From positions 655,791 through 715,790 of the forward strand of contig NMRA01000073.1 of the NCBI GenBank assembly GCA_002633005.1: a DNA stretch of 60,000 bases, written 5' to 3'. This DNA is from Phoronis australis (Eukaryota > Phoronida > Phoronidae). This document shows, in pieces, positions 1 through 12,576 of the stretch (position 1 is the first letter of the stretch; each line of letters opens with the position of its first letter). A program made the position numbers and the translations under genes. The notes under the pieces were generated by a model. The model made no database searches. It saw nothing but the letters and a program-made list of their open reading frames with translations, and had not been told where the DNA came from.

Positions 1-3000
1 CAGGCTTTGGAAAATTTGCTCGAGTAGTTATTGAAAAGGAAAAACTAGAAGATCTGCAAGATAATCTAATTCGTTCACATGCTGCTGGTAAGTAAAAGCT
101 TTTGTTGGACGGAAATTCAGCAAATGCTGCTGTTGCGTTTTCCTGTTATTGTGTGTTGAACGGGCATGACACAGCTATCACATCTAACTCCCAGTAGGCC
201 TACTGATTGGTTACACATTTCTGTTTTTTGTGCATATCCTTTGTTTTTAGTTGGTAAATTACACAGTGAACTGGTGCTTTATAGGTGTTCGTTTTCTTTT
301 TAATTGGGGTTATTCATCAGTGGAGCCTGGGGTATATGTTACAGTCAATGCATTTCCGTTGAAAACATTATTTATTTGTGTGCAGGTGTGGGAAAGCCTT
401 TGCCACCAGAGCGTACCCGCATGTTACTTGCTTTAAGAATCAACGTCTTGGCAAAGGGTTACAGCGGAATCTCGGAGAAAACTCTCGACCAATATATCGA
501 CGCGTTCAATGGTGAGCAAAAGCTGCTGGCTTTTCTGTCGTTTGATGTCCTTTTGCGTTGATTTGAAATCACAGTGTCTATGGCTCGTGGAACCGCTGAA
601 TCTGTAAGATGATTATCTGTATTCATGGAGCTGGATGCAAAAGAAAGTGACTTTGCATGCTTCGTCAGTATGTCAAACAACTAAGCTTGGATTTCAATTG
701 CTCACGTGACCTAAAGGCTTGATGTTTGTAATGCCGGAATATTGAGTCCTACCACACAAGGTGAGCACTGATTCTAGTCTCTATGGACACCGATTTTTAT
801 GTATACTCGCCTCTGAAATGAGAAGAGTTAATTTTTTGTTACTTCAGCGTCGTGTCTTCCTTGGGTTCCTGAGAAGGGAACGGTTGGTGCCAGCGGAGAT
901 CTGGCGCCGTTGGCTCATGTTGCGCTTGGAATGTTGGGTGAAGGGAAAATGTGGAGTCCGCAAAGTGGCTGGGGAGAAGCGAAATACGTAAGATTGAAAC
1001 CCATTCAGGAATCATGGTATTAAAGTGTCGACTGTAGGGAAAATTATACTTCTCTCTTATGTTCTTGGACTTATTTTCGTGGAAATTTCGATTTGAAATG
1101 TTGCGTGCCGACATGCCGTCGCATACAACAGTTTGCCAGACTAAAGCTGTAAGTTGAATGAACCGTGAGTAGTTTGGTAATTGTTGATGATAACGGCTTA
1201 TCATTTTGACACATATAAATAGTTACCAGAATAAAAGAAAGTGAAACAGAATAAAATAAAATAAAACAGAGACTTTATTATGTTTAATATTCGCTTATTC
1301 TTTTACTGCAGAACTTTTACGCTGCATGAGCCCACGCTCTACAGAAAGGCTATATTTTACATCAACTGTTCTGGGGTTTAGTGTTTACTTCAATTTCTTG
1401 GCTCTTGTTCAACGTCTCGTCATGGGATTGCTACAATATTTCAATTACACTAAGCCAAGTACATGTTACATTTGTCTCTCACAACTTACTTAAATCTATA
1501 GTTGAAATACATAAATATTCACAAAATATTTCCTATATTTGAGTCTATCCAGTACCTACGCTGGTATGACATAATGTAAAATAGTTTACTTCACTTTTCT
1601 ATTTCCACTAGATGTCTGTTTCTATTTGATTGGGGAGATTTTGATCACTTGATTACAGAACTTTACCAGCTGGAGCAAAATAGATTCTTAAAAACAAATG
1701 AACATTAGACTTGGCGCATTGTTATAAAATTGATCTTACCTTGTTAATTACTCAACATTAATTAATGTTTGCACGAGGACATGATCTTGAAAACTTTTCA
1801 AACTGTCAGTTCGTCCAGAAACACTTCTAAAGATATTTACACCACTGCCACAGCTTATTAATTTGTCTGAATCATAATGTGTTGTATTCACGTGGCGGGG
1901 TATAATATATTATCTTTTTATATCCAATATAGATGAAAAATTTTGTAACGAATTAATCGTATTTTATATGCTGATCATTTTTGTGATTAAATTGTTAATA
2001 TAGGTACTTGATTCTCACGGCCTCACACCAATACATCTTGGACCCAAAGAAGGACTGGCATTGATTAATGGAACTCAGTTCATCACAGCTCTTGGATGTG
2101 AAGGTACAGTAACAGAAGCTAAAAGGCACCGACTTTATTTTGATGTACCCATGTTTAGGAGGCTAAAACAGAAAACGATTTAGGGTTTTTTTATAAAATC
2201 GGTTTCATAACATTCCTTGTCGGAAACGGATTTCATTTCCACTGCCAGTAACCCAGCGACTCAAGAAAACGTCTCATAGTTTATTGGAAGTTGGCCAACC
2301 TAGACTGCGAATTCGGAAATGCCACATGTACGTACATTGTGGCTTGAGCTGGTAACGGAAATGGAATCCTATCACGGTAAGGAATATTACGAGACCAACT
2401 TTATGAGCATTTAAGTTCTAATTCGATACTCGCTTTTAGTCCGCTCAAAAGGGTGAAATTGGCTTTAAACAGATAATCTAAAATTCAAGTGTTTGAATCT
2501 GTGCATAGATGTTTTCAGGGCATGAGTGAGACTTTTTTATTGATTTTTAATTCACTTTTTGTCGTCTTTTTCAGCTCTTGAGAGAGCCAGTCTAATCGCC
2601 CAGCAGGCAGACATTGTGGCAGCCTTGAGCTTGGAAGTGCTGAAAGGGACTACTAAAGCATTTGACAGAGGTGAGTGACGTTATGTGAATCAGTGGGGGG
2701 ATTCAGAGAGAGACCTAAGGGGTTTGGAACCACTGCTTGGCCACTTTTGCACGGTTATTAACCAATACTCAATGACAGTGAATGTAGACGTATGACAGAG
2801 AATTGTTGGGAACTGATTTTTCTGTCCATGTACAGCGCCACTGGGCCCAAGGGCGTCTGTGCGGAACTGCTCTTATATGCGAAATTTACGCACATGTGCC
2901 ACTATGCAAACCACTTGTGTATAAAAGGTCGCGAAGAAAGGTATTATTTCGGATATAGACCATTGTCCTAAAGACGCTACAATGTGGTAAACACTAAAGT

Positions 3001-6000
3001 CTTGAAAATACGCCAAGGAACTCCAAAGATACAGAGGCAAATGGCCATTAGGAGGCACAGCAGTAGTCAATACGGTACACATATATACGAACTGAAGCAT
3101 GGGGCTTCGCAGGGGACATTACCTGGGCTTATATGCAAAATTTCATGATTTCGGATACTAGCCCACGGGCTTAAAGGCGCAGCAATAGTGTGATTTACTG
3201 TACTATATTCATTACCAGACTTACACGCTCTAAGGCCACACAAAGGTCAAGTGATGGTGGCCCGTCGTCTGCGCTCCATTCTACACTCTGACACATTTCC
3301 GTCAGAAATCGCAGAGAGTCACAGGTTTTGTAACCGTGTCCAAGACGCGTACACACTGCGGTGCTGCCCTCAGGTACATGGCATCGTCAATGACACGGTG
3401 GAGTTTGTACGAAACATTCTGACCACGGAGATCAACAGTGCTACCGACAACCCTGTATCCTTTTGGTCACATAGAACATAAATCTCGTTTTCCTAAATTC
3501 ATGCAATTACTAACTAGTTAAACATGCGTAGCACAAATAATTAAGTATTCTTAAAAAATTCAATTTTCGGTATTCTATAAAACAATTTTAATTTCTCTTC
3601 ATAATTTGGGTTGAAACAACTGAGGATAACAAGTTATTACAATGTTATATTCAAAAATGTTGAAAGAAAGAAAGTTTTTCGTACATTAAAGATCGGTTAT
3701 TTTCAGTTTAGTAATGAATTAATAATTTTGAAAAAAGTATTTCTGTTGATATGAGGTTATTTATTACGTGTGTTCTAATTTGAGTGCTAGATTTTTCTTT
3801 AACTCGATAAGATGGTATTTGCTGATCGTGGAGAGACCATATCTGGAGGAAATTTCCATGGAGAATATCCTGCTAAGGTACACAAGTAATGTTGTATTTA
3901 TAATTGATTAGGAAAGACTGCTAAACTAGCAGCACCGTCTCTCACAGTGATTATTCGTGGTTTGGGGTGGAGCCCTTTACGTGATACACCATTGACCGAT
4001 GCCCCCGGGGAAACTAGGACGCAAGGCCCTCGCATAGATATCGGTAGATAGTTGTGTCTATGATTTACTATTTTTATTTCTTTCTATTGTTCAATTTGTT
4101 TTTATTTCATATAATAAAGATAATGATAAGCATTTATCAGTAACCGACTGATGGGCACCCGAGGTACGATATCTGTGCGACCTGTGTTGTTATATCCAAC
4201 AAAGACGCATCCAACTGAAACAGTGGTATCGTCCCATAGCCTGTTACATGGATCTTGCAAGTTAAACAATAGCTTGTCAAATCCATACATCATTTGGCAT
4301 AGGTAGAGGACATTTATTGGCGTTCTCCAGAGTAATGAGAGCAGGAAAGCGACTTTCGCTTGGACGCGACTCAGATGCAGTGGATAGAATTTTACGTGCT
4401 ACACAGTGGCTCATTAGTTTAAAACCAGAGGAATAAATCCCATTGTCTTCTATCTAATCTATTTTAACTTTTTGCCATCGACCGAGATCAAAGCTCTACC
4501 TTCATGTCAGTCGCAGTCACTAATTTCGCAGGACGTAGATTCTTCATCACAATAGTAAGTATATTGAACATGATGTCCTTCATCTATTGATATTTCAAGA
4601 GGTTTGCCTTTTTCAAAAAGCCACCAGTGCACTCCACCACACAGCAGTGGAAATTTCCCGCCATTGCGATAGCAGAAAGGAATTAAACGCTGTCTGTACC
4701 AGTAGGTTGAACCCTTCCGTCACATTGCATGGGATCATAGGTGGCTCTGAACGCCTGCCCACCAAAGACCTGCCTCCCGTTCAGTAACGCTAGGACCTCG
4801 CTGAAAAGCAAGACTTCGCGAGATTACGTGAGATATTGCCGTGAATTTTAAATAAGAACACGTGACTTTGACTTGGTTTTAGCAGGAAGAAATAACCAGT
4901 TATCTCTTCCTGGTTTTAGCTAGGTCCTAGCATAGGTCCTAACGTCTACTGAACGCACGCCTGATCGCCGTCTGGCGTAACTGCGAATTTCCGAGAGGAT
5001 TTCGAAAGTCGGCTATTTGGAGTTCTTTCATAGATTGAATAGGACCTATTCATAGTCACTTGATTTACTTGAGTTTGACATGTGTTACTTCTGTACTCGG
5101 CTGAGTTGCCACGGTCATCAGCTACCTGCCATCATGGGCGGATCCAGGGCAGAGTATTAGCCAGGATTTTGCCTGTCAGACATTGGCACTCCCGAACTGC
5201 CCAATGGAGAATTTTAAGGGGCCATGGCCCCTTGGCCCCCCTCTAAATCCGCCACTGGCCATGTTTATTATCTGCCAGTGGATCAAACCACTTCTTACAT
5301 TATCTATTGTAGCAGTTGTTTAGTTTTCTTATTTCATTCATACTTGCAGAATTACCAAGGACTCGAGAATCACGGTGCATGGAAACTTTCTTCAGCCATA
5401 TTTAAAGCCATTTTGATCACAAGTTACAGTATTTTGTACATTTCTATTATTTTGAAGCTCGTAGCAAATCTTCGTTGTTTGAAAAAAAACTAACTATGTC
5501 CGCTATTCTTTGCTACACACGTCAAGCATACGCGTGACTGCCTAATAACATGTAGCCTTGCATACAAGCTTAAGCATATCACTTGTTGGCTTATGTGAGT
5601 TCGGTGTTGAAGTGTGTCTGCAAGAGCAAATGTAACAAACGTGTGATCTGGCAAGATGGTTTGCATTGTTCACTAAACATATCGGATTTCCATGAACGCC
5701 ATGTGCATGTACATACAGCTTCATCTATAATCAAAATCATAGTACATGTGTAAAGAAATAGCGAACTGTCGGTTCTTCCCGAGCAATGACACTTCTAATC
5801 CGAGTAAGGAACACTTCAATCACATCAGTCATTGGCCATAGTAGGATCAAAAACGGACAAGCGCCGCACAAGTTAAAAGTTTATGTTGATTCAACGTTTC
5901 GTCTATTCATTAGACATCATCGGGTTATACACAATAAGACATCAAGTGTCGTCATACCAGTCAGGTTACATATATGCAGTGAAATAAGACTAGCACGAGA

Positions 6001-9000
6001 GCTCTGTGTGTTATTCAGAGAACCAGCAGCATGCTGGTCCTGAATGGCCAATGACTCTTTAATGTAGCAGGCATACAGTAATTCCTTTATAGGTTCTTTA
6101 CAGTTAATACTGACTGAATTGGCTTGGTGATTGTTGCTAACACAATGTTTATAGTCTTTGCTTTTGTCTGAGGTGTGATGTTCTTTCAGCCTGTCAAAGA
6201 GGCGTCTCTGTGCAAGTCCGATATAGAATTCCTTACAGTTATCACATTCAACCTTATAAAAATCATTGCTATTGTTTAACAAAGGGATAGGTGACTTCAG
6301 TTTACACAACGTTTTCTTTTCTCTCGGTTACACTGGGCCCAATAATTTGAAATTGAAACGTCAATTATCTCGCCTAATACTTTGCATAGACCCAGCCGTT
6401 GAGCTGATAGTTGTTTTCAAACCTCTTCGTAAATTTTCCAATATGCTATGGGGCGTCAGCTTTAAAGGGACATTATAGATATTGAGGTTACAAAAATTGG
6501 TAGAATTGTTTGAAGGGACAATGTTTTTGAATTGCAAGCTATTGACCAGGGTTATAAAACAACAAAATTTGTCAAGCTTTGTGATTTTACTATAAATCCC
6601 CGATCTGCTGTGTTGTCTACCAGACATTTGCTGAAGTGAAGGCAACTGACTGCCAGTATAAAGTGTTTAAATCCACCAACTTTATTTCAAAAACACCAAA
6701 ACAACTCCCCCAACGATCATTAGCTGTCAGATTAGAACACCCGCAAATACTATCTGGCGATATGTTAATTAACTGATCTCAAGTTACAAGCAATTATTGG
6801 TCGATACCTACTACGTAGATTCGGGACATCCAACTGCAGCATGCGTCCTCATATATTGGTGCTCGTTTTCCCGTGGTTAGGCGTTATTTCTGTGGTGTAT
6901 TTGACCACGATATTGTTTTTTTTTTCATTTTTAGCGGTACTACAAATTGTAACACTGTGATTGGATGTCAAAGATAACTAGGTTAGCCATGACGGGCAAA
7001 GCATATATGGCGGACTGAAATGGCCACCGGAAATAATGCGAACAATACTAATGCATCTCCATTAAGAGTGTCATTTAAAGACTGATGCAACGTGTTTTGA
7101 TTCATGATTTATGGTGTTTTCTTTTCCACTGCTGTGAGTTAACGTGTGTAAACAAACATGAAAACGTAGGGGCGGATCCAAGACTTTTAAGAGAGGGAAC
7201 GAATCAAGAATGTTTTTAAAAAGGGGGTCCAAGTCAACAATTTGAAAATTCTAGATTTGACATCACTAAAATTAAGAGAAAAGGGGGCTTCGGGCCACCC
7301 TTGCCCCCCAGTTGATCGGTCTATGCACCTAACGGTCCAAGTAGAGTTCACTATTACGTGCCACGTATTCACCGCGTCTAACTTGAAGTTATTACATTTT
7401 GAAGTCTGTGTGGACATTTTCTGGTTTTAAGTATAGTACTTCTTTATCTAACTAACAAGCACAGTTGCGTCAGACAAGTGAAATTCTCGTTCGTCTAATT
7501 TCCACAAAACAAATATTAAGAAAAATTTAGTTGATTGCCAGCATAGTTTATATTGTGAAAATGTCATAAAAACATTTCGTAAAGTTTCCATTATCTTCAA
7601 CAGGGCAATCGCCCTTCGAAAAATAGAAAAGTCATAATTTTTTTGCAATTATTTTTGTGCGAAATACATCTAAGTGGAAAATTGCGGTATTTTCAAAAGG
7701 TTGGGTTTTACGTATACGTTTCGTTCTTGAATGAAAACACGAATGATAGTGATAAATTTTTTGATATGCGCTAACTGCGAAGCGTTACCGAAGCTAGTTT
7801 ACAGTGAAACAAGACGTATAGATGAGATAAAAGGTCATATATATTATGACAAACTAAACTACTACAGATATCGGCAATTACAAAAATTATATAATATGTT
7901 GAACTGTAAAGGTGGGTGACAATCTGCCACAGATGCAGCAGAAAGATGCATCCGCCCACAAATGTTTATATTTATAGGTATTGGACTATCTGGCAATTGC
8001 AGTCCATGAGCTAGCGGGCATGAGCGAACGCCGTATGGAGCGACTGATCAACCCTGCCTACAGCGAGCTCCCGGCATTCCTCACCAACAATGGCGGACTG
8101 AATTCTGGAATGATGATGGCGCATTGCACGGCAGCTTCACTGGGTACATATCTACTGTAGCTGACCGAATGTATAAGTCTTGGGCTCCCTTTCTCTAAGA
8201 GAGCCATTTATGTTCTAAAGCAGGAATGACAATTAACACACCTCACTTATAACCTATAACCCTTACCAATCATTTACTGTACTACTCCACTCCATAGTAT
8301 AATTACCACTGCCACNCCCCCAACTAGTGAAGTTATTGGACCACATACAGGTGTTTTCATATACGAACTGAAATTCTTTACCACAATGGTAACATAAGTT
8401 ATCTGCCTGTAAGGTTATACAGATCATGAAAAAAAAGTTTTGACCCAGAAGTTACCCATTCACAATGCAACATTTCACTTTCTTATCTGTCGCTTTCTTT
8501 GATTGATTGGGCTCCTGTGCAAACTTAGGCATTGTTGATAAGGAAAAACAACGTTCAGTGTCGTTGCAGTCTTGCGGCACGTTATGTACACTTTATCACT
8601 GCCTTTATAGTGTCTGAGAACAAAGTGCTGTGTCACCCATCGTCAGTCGATTCCTTGCCCACCAGCGCAGGCACAGAGGACCACGTCAGCATGGGTGGGT
8701 TCTCTGCTAGGAAAGCCATAACTGTCGTTGAGAACGTGGAACAAGGTAAATAAATATTACGAGCTTTGCATACTCACTGTTAAAAAGCGATAGGAGTGGT
8801 ATTTCAGATAGCGAGATGGGGTCCCAACCACAATATTCAAAGGACACATAGATGTGATCTCTACAACCTACTAACGGTATTCCAAATACTTTTTTGGTGA
8901 TGCCAATAGGGGCCTGGATTCGTTGGACCTTCTCTCGAAATCTTCCCATAACAAGGGGGAACGGGAGCTGAGATAATAGAAGGGTTTTTTGAGCAGAAAG

Positions 9001-10852
9001 GGACAGGGACCGGGAAAGAGACGGAGAACTGGTAAGATTTGCCAACGAATTCATGAGCGCATAGACCAATTTTGTCGAAGCTGGAAAAAGAGAAGAAAAT
9101 CAGTATTTCCATGTTACACTTATTAGTTTCAAAGAAGTTACAACATCTTTGCCTGCATGTTTCTCGGGCGAAAACCAGTTGTATCTTTTTCTTGAAAACT
9201 TAATCTGTTTATTTTTTCCCAAAATAAGCCCATCTGTAAAGTTCAAGACGGACCAAATTTTAATTCTCTGCCCCTTGTGAGATTTTAGAAAAAAAGAAGA
9301 AAATGCGTGCTAGACTGTATAAGCATACAACACAAACCGGGAAAGTTTTGAGAAGAAGCTCCAATCCTATGTCCAGCGTTTAACTTGTAATGCCCAATAA
9401 TTTGATGTTTTGGAACATCCGGGTATTTTGTTTACGTCCATGGCTTGTGTTCGTATTACGGCTATTCATTGATGTTGACCACATGTTTTCTATAGTTCTG
9501 GCCATAGAGTTGCTCATGGCATGCCAGGCTGTTGAATTCCTGCGACCGTCGAAAACGACCGAACCACTGGAAGCGGTTTACACTTTAGTACGCAAGTTCG
9601 TGAGGTGAGAAAAAAGTTTGGCTTCAAATAAAAAGTGGAAATGACAGTCTCCAACAGAAAAAATATCTTAAGAGTAATTGCATTGCAACTAATGAATTCA
9701 TACAACACTTACAATTGCGGAGAGTTTCCGCAGTGTTTTTCTGGAATGTTGCTTATTTATCCCACAAATGAAAAAGTTGTGCAATCATTAGCTGTGTTAT
9801 GCTGTAGAAAAATTTCTTCAATTTGGCACACAATATGGTAGAACACTGAAACTTTATTTCATCGATATCCCCCCAAGAAAACTAAGCAGGAACAAATTTT
9901 ATTTCATCAATATTCTCCCCCCCCCCAAAAAAAAAGAACTAAGCTGGAAGAGTTATTTCATTATTCTCGCACTTTACATTGCACAGCAACAACAAACAAG
10001 GGGAATTTTTTTACAATGCAATAAGCTTTTGAAAAAAGGCAGTTATTTCTGCTCGTATTGGAAGAGACATTACTGTAAAGGCTACTAAGACTACACAGTA
10101 TACACAATTGATTTGAGTGGGATTAGTTAGAGCTAAGACAAGCCAGAAACTTTTCGGTAACCACATAGTTACAACATAAAAAAAAATATAACATCAAATT
10201 AGAAAGAACACAAGAAACAACAGTGTTATAACAGTTCGTAGTGAAATGTGATGTTTTTTCAGGCCCTGGGACAGAGATCGGTTCATGTCACCTGACATCG
10301 AGGCCACCACCAAACTGTTGAGAGAGGGACAAGTACGTAGATGGCGTGACTGTTGCCTAGTGACTGAATAACGGAATGAACTATGGAATGTACATGTGCA
10401 TCATTTACGCAGAAATGTGGGCGAAATTTTGTGCTGAATCTTAACTAATTCTGTGCACAGAAGTGAAAATTACGCTACACAATAGACGCTCAGTCGATGT
10501 TGCTGCACGTATTAAGAAGGGGTCATTAAACTCACCTGGTCACTATTCTTATTTTTTTGTATGCAAATGTTCGTTCATACAACCTCTAGTACATTATTTG
10601 ATTTCCCCCAAGCAATCTGCACTGACTGTGTGATACTTATATCGTCTGCAGGTCTGGGATCTAGTGAAGCCTTACATGGACAGTTACCATAAGCAACAAA
10701 TACTGGATACACCGGTTCACTCCCCCACATCCGTCCATGTGAACAATGACCATCCAGTTCACGTTTCTTCCTTTGATGTGAACGATAATTTCCCCAAGGA
10801 TGAGCGAGCGGGACCTCCAACCAAGAAAAGGCGTGGGGCAAAAAAGTGTTGA
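1..10852 (+). CDS. HAL: Histidine ammonia-lyase (histidase), 3' part of gene, 12 exons, 5'-partial
   Basis: Removes ammonia from L-histidine to give urocanate, the first step of histidine breakdown in the cytosol. Exons read from GT/AG borders and homology: 1-87 (frame from 3), 386-511, 848-987, 2004-2103, 2575-2670, 3219-3454, 3812-3877, 7978-8143, 8611-8745, 9496-9604, 10263-10332, 10652-10852. Every junction keeps frame, giving 509 residues and a TGA stop. The fragment opens at the conserved GFGKFAR block, so about 150 N-terminal residues lie upstream. Exon 3 carries [12 protein letters not shown]; its Ala-Ser-Gly (889-897) cyclises to the MIO electrophile of this family. Other family blocks seen are [48 protein letters not shown] and HPSSVDS. 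The C-terminus ends in a short Lys/Arg-rich tail ([10 protein letters not shown]). A 4.1-kb intron (3878-7977) holds a Penelope-like remnant. AMDHD1, from the same pathway, follows on the same strand. Identification is very secure; exon borders are by eye. Confidence 0.96.
512..847 (+). other. HAL intron
   Basis: The short open frames here stop soon after the splice donor at 512. I see no further exon, repeat or RNA gene. Confidence 0.7.
889..897 (+). other. HAL: MIO triad codons Ala-Ser-Gly of HAL
   Basis: GCC AGC GGA encodes the Ala-Ser-Gly that cyclises to 4-methylidene-imidazole-5-one in histidine and phenylalanine ammonia-lyases. It lies in the third visible exon inside [12 protein letters not shown]. 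Its presence says the gene is not a catalytically dead copy at this site. Confidence 0.95.
988..2003 (+). other. HAL intron, AT-rich, nothing recognised
   Basis: About 1 kb of AT-rich sequence between exons ending at 987 and starting at 2004. It contains A-rich stretches near 1240-1265 but no coding-like segment I can recognise. Confidence 0.7.
2820..3110 (-). repeat. Copy of a dispersed repeat with ~150-bp internal units
   Basis: Inside the HAL intron, phrases such as CAAGGAACTCCAAAGATACA (3015-3034) and the gcacagcagtagtcaa block near 3054-3069 recur at 58,840-59,460. They also occur in reverse orientation at 22,330-22,870. The family has no recognised protein. Strand is nominal because true polarity is unknown. 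Confidence 0.6.
3455..3811 (+). other. HAL intron, AT-rich, nothing recognised
   Basis: Intron between the exons ending at 3454 and starting at 3812. Very AT-rich; no repeat or RNA gene seen. Confidence 0.7.
5134..5258. mobile_element. Short inverted-repeat element (GGCGGATCCAG family)
   Basis: The left end reads GGGCGGATCCAGGG and the right end, ccccctctaaatccgccact, is its imperfect inverse. About 125 bp, no coding potential, within the large HAL intron. The same ends occur near 7170, 16,864/17,812 and 54,590, so this is a dispersed family of non-autonomous elements. The transposase class is not shown. Confidence 0.55.
5917..6645 (-). mobile_element. Degenerate Penelope-like element, GIY-YIG endonuclease end
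   Basis: A minus-strand open frame at 6309-5917 contains [20 protein letters not shown] followed by LFDRLKEHH. The pattern fits a GIY-YIG nuclease: a Tyr before the CDNC pair, then YIG, an Arg-rich helix and a downstream acidic region. In Penelope-like retroelements this domain follows the reverse transcriptase. Upstream (6645-6361) a different frame gives a linker-like stretch ([17 protein letters not shown]), implying at least one frameshift. No intact reverse transcriptase is visible. It is an old fragment in the 4.1-kb HAL intron. Some other GIY-YIG-bearing retroelement cannot be excluded. Confidence 0.6.
7169..7322. mobile_element. Short inverted-repeat element (GGCGGATCCA family), diverged copy
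   Basis: Starts aggggcggatccaaga and ends in the C-rich segment ccacccttgccccccagttg, as in the copies at 5134 and 54,590. The right end has drifted (gatcggtc in place of aatccgcc). Noncoding, in a HAL intron. Confidence 0.45.
8746..9495 (+). other. HAL intron, nothing recognised
   Basis: Intron between the exons ending at 8745 and starting at 9496. Minus-strand open frames at 8707-9112 have no recognisable family and low-complexity Ser/Leu composition. I regard them as chance. Confidence 0.6.
9605..10262 (+). other. HAL intron with A/C-rich low complexity
   Basis: Contains a C-then-A tract near 9910-9935 and A-rich sequence. A short internal similarity (aaactttatttcatcgatatccccccaag-type phrase near 9850, repeated in part near 9896-9925) suggests a small local duplication. 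No gene seen. Confidence 0.5.
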
Positions 10853-11955
10853 GATTTCTTGAGAAAGCGAAACAAGCGAACATGTGGCAGCTGTGTAGAG
10901 ATTTATTTTCTTTCATAAAGATAGAGATGCCGGGAATGTAATTTCCTAAATTCAGCCTAAAAAATGCAGAGAACGAACATAGATCTTGTAGACGACGAGG
11001 TAGGTGGCTGAATGAGAGAGACCACGTTGAACTGAACAAAGGAAATATGGGCGACCAATCAGGTGTCCATAGAGAAATATTTGAATACAAAAGTAGGCCC
11101 TTGAGACTATAAATAGAAATGAGTCATGCAAAATAGACCCTAAGGATTGATATCAAAATAAAGAGACAGATGTCAAAATCATGACGATAAATGTATTTAA
11201 CAAGTCAGTAAATTTAATTTCCTGCCAAGGACAATCAGGTTTGACTAGTCTGATACTTTTTGAGGTGCTTCAGACATGCACAAACAACAGAACTCAGATT
11301 ACTCTGCATATATCATGCACCGCAGTGGAATTCATGAGAACCTTTAGTAATCATAAGGTTGTTTGTGTAATAAATAAAATAATAAAAATAAATAAAATGA
11401 GTATTGCATATTACAGAATATAAACAATCATCACTTGTGTTTTGGTGGTCCAATCGAAAAGTTAGAATTTGAATGGAATCTAGACTATGTGTTAGTGCTC
11501 GGTCATGTATTTATGCCATAGGTGCTTAAATAAACGAAAACTTATTTTTTCTTTGTAGGGAATGCTTGAATACATAGTCTATTGTGGGTTGCTTTTAAAA
11601 CAAGTATTTAAAGCCCCTTAATTAAAAATGTTCACTATACTTTCCTTTATCAGAGATCCTAACATTCCAGTCACTGTTCATAATGTTGCTTCAATGCCAG
11701 TATTTTTGCATTATATTTAATCGAGAGAGAGAATATTTTGATTTTGTAGGAAAGTAAGTGGTTTGCATGTTATGCTAATAATTGACAACGTAAATCGACT
11801 GATTTACTTGGCGTGCCAGGCAAACTTAGACCATAGTTAGGTGTGACGTGAACTTGAAACCAATATTTTTCTTGTAATGAAGTAATAAACACCGTATTTG
11901 TGGAATTTCAAATGTCTTTCTTCTTCTCATACTTTCTCGGCTCCAGTAAGTAAAT
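10853..11955 (+). other. HAL 3' UTR and flank
   Basis: AT-rich, several AATAAA hexamers, no recognised coding segment or repeat. It ends where the LTR-element region begins. Confidence 0.5.
11157..11162 (+). terminator. Candidate HAL polyadenylation signal AATAAA
   Basis: First canonical AATAAA after the HAL stop codon, about 300 nt downstream of it. Further A-rich AATAAA-like motifs follow near 11,370-11,395 and 11,884, so the site actually used is uncertain. Confidence 0.4.
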
Positions 11956-12576
11956 AAAAGGCCGGTAATGTGAGACCTGTTTACGCAATGACGAAAACTA
12001 ACCGACGAGCTCGGTGGCGCTACCTCTCCTCCGTTCGCGCGAACTTTACTGCAAAGTCTTTAAAAGTCAAATTTAACTAACGTGTTCAAAATATAAACTT
12101 ATGTAGAACACTAAATGTAAATGTGTGTGCAGTTCGTGTTTTCCGAGTCACGGTTAGTTTAATTAACGATGAAAGTTGATAAGTAAGCACTCATGTAAGA
12201 ACAATTAACGTCTGCTTTGTCTATGAGTCACAGAAAGTATGTATGTAATGCAGTCACATAGTCATCATGCAAGGGGACGACAATTACGCCTTGGTCGAGT
12301 CTGAACGGAAACATCTGATGATTGGCAAGTATCGTCAGTAGAGCTGCTGCACTCAACAGGAGCAGAGTTGTTCTCTTAGAAGGTTAGTGGTGCTGTAATC
12401 TCAATGGCAGCCAGAAGAGGGTTGCTAGGTGGGGCGGGCTCCTTATCAGAAGTTTGTACCGGTACGTTGTTGGCAAGTGGCTGACGGTGAGTAATAGTCA
12501 AGGACAATGGGGGAACTGCAGTGTAGTAGATATATCGTCTTCAAGCGTGTCATCCTCGTTTAAGGGTAACTGGGGC

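Noticed and set aside
8707-9112. Overlapping minus-strand open frames in a HAL intron
   Set aside because: Low-complexity Ser/Leu/Phe composition, no family, no splice context, and they overlap a real HAL exon edge.
10575-11090. 171-codon minus-strand open frame over the HAL last exon
   Set aside because: It is the antisense shadow of the coding exon and 3' UTR; no homology recognised.
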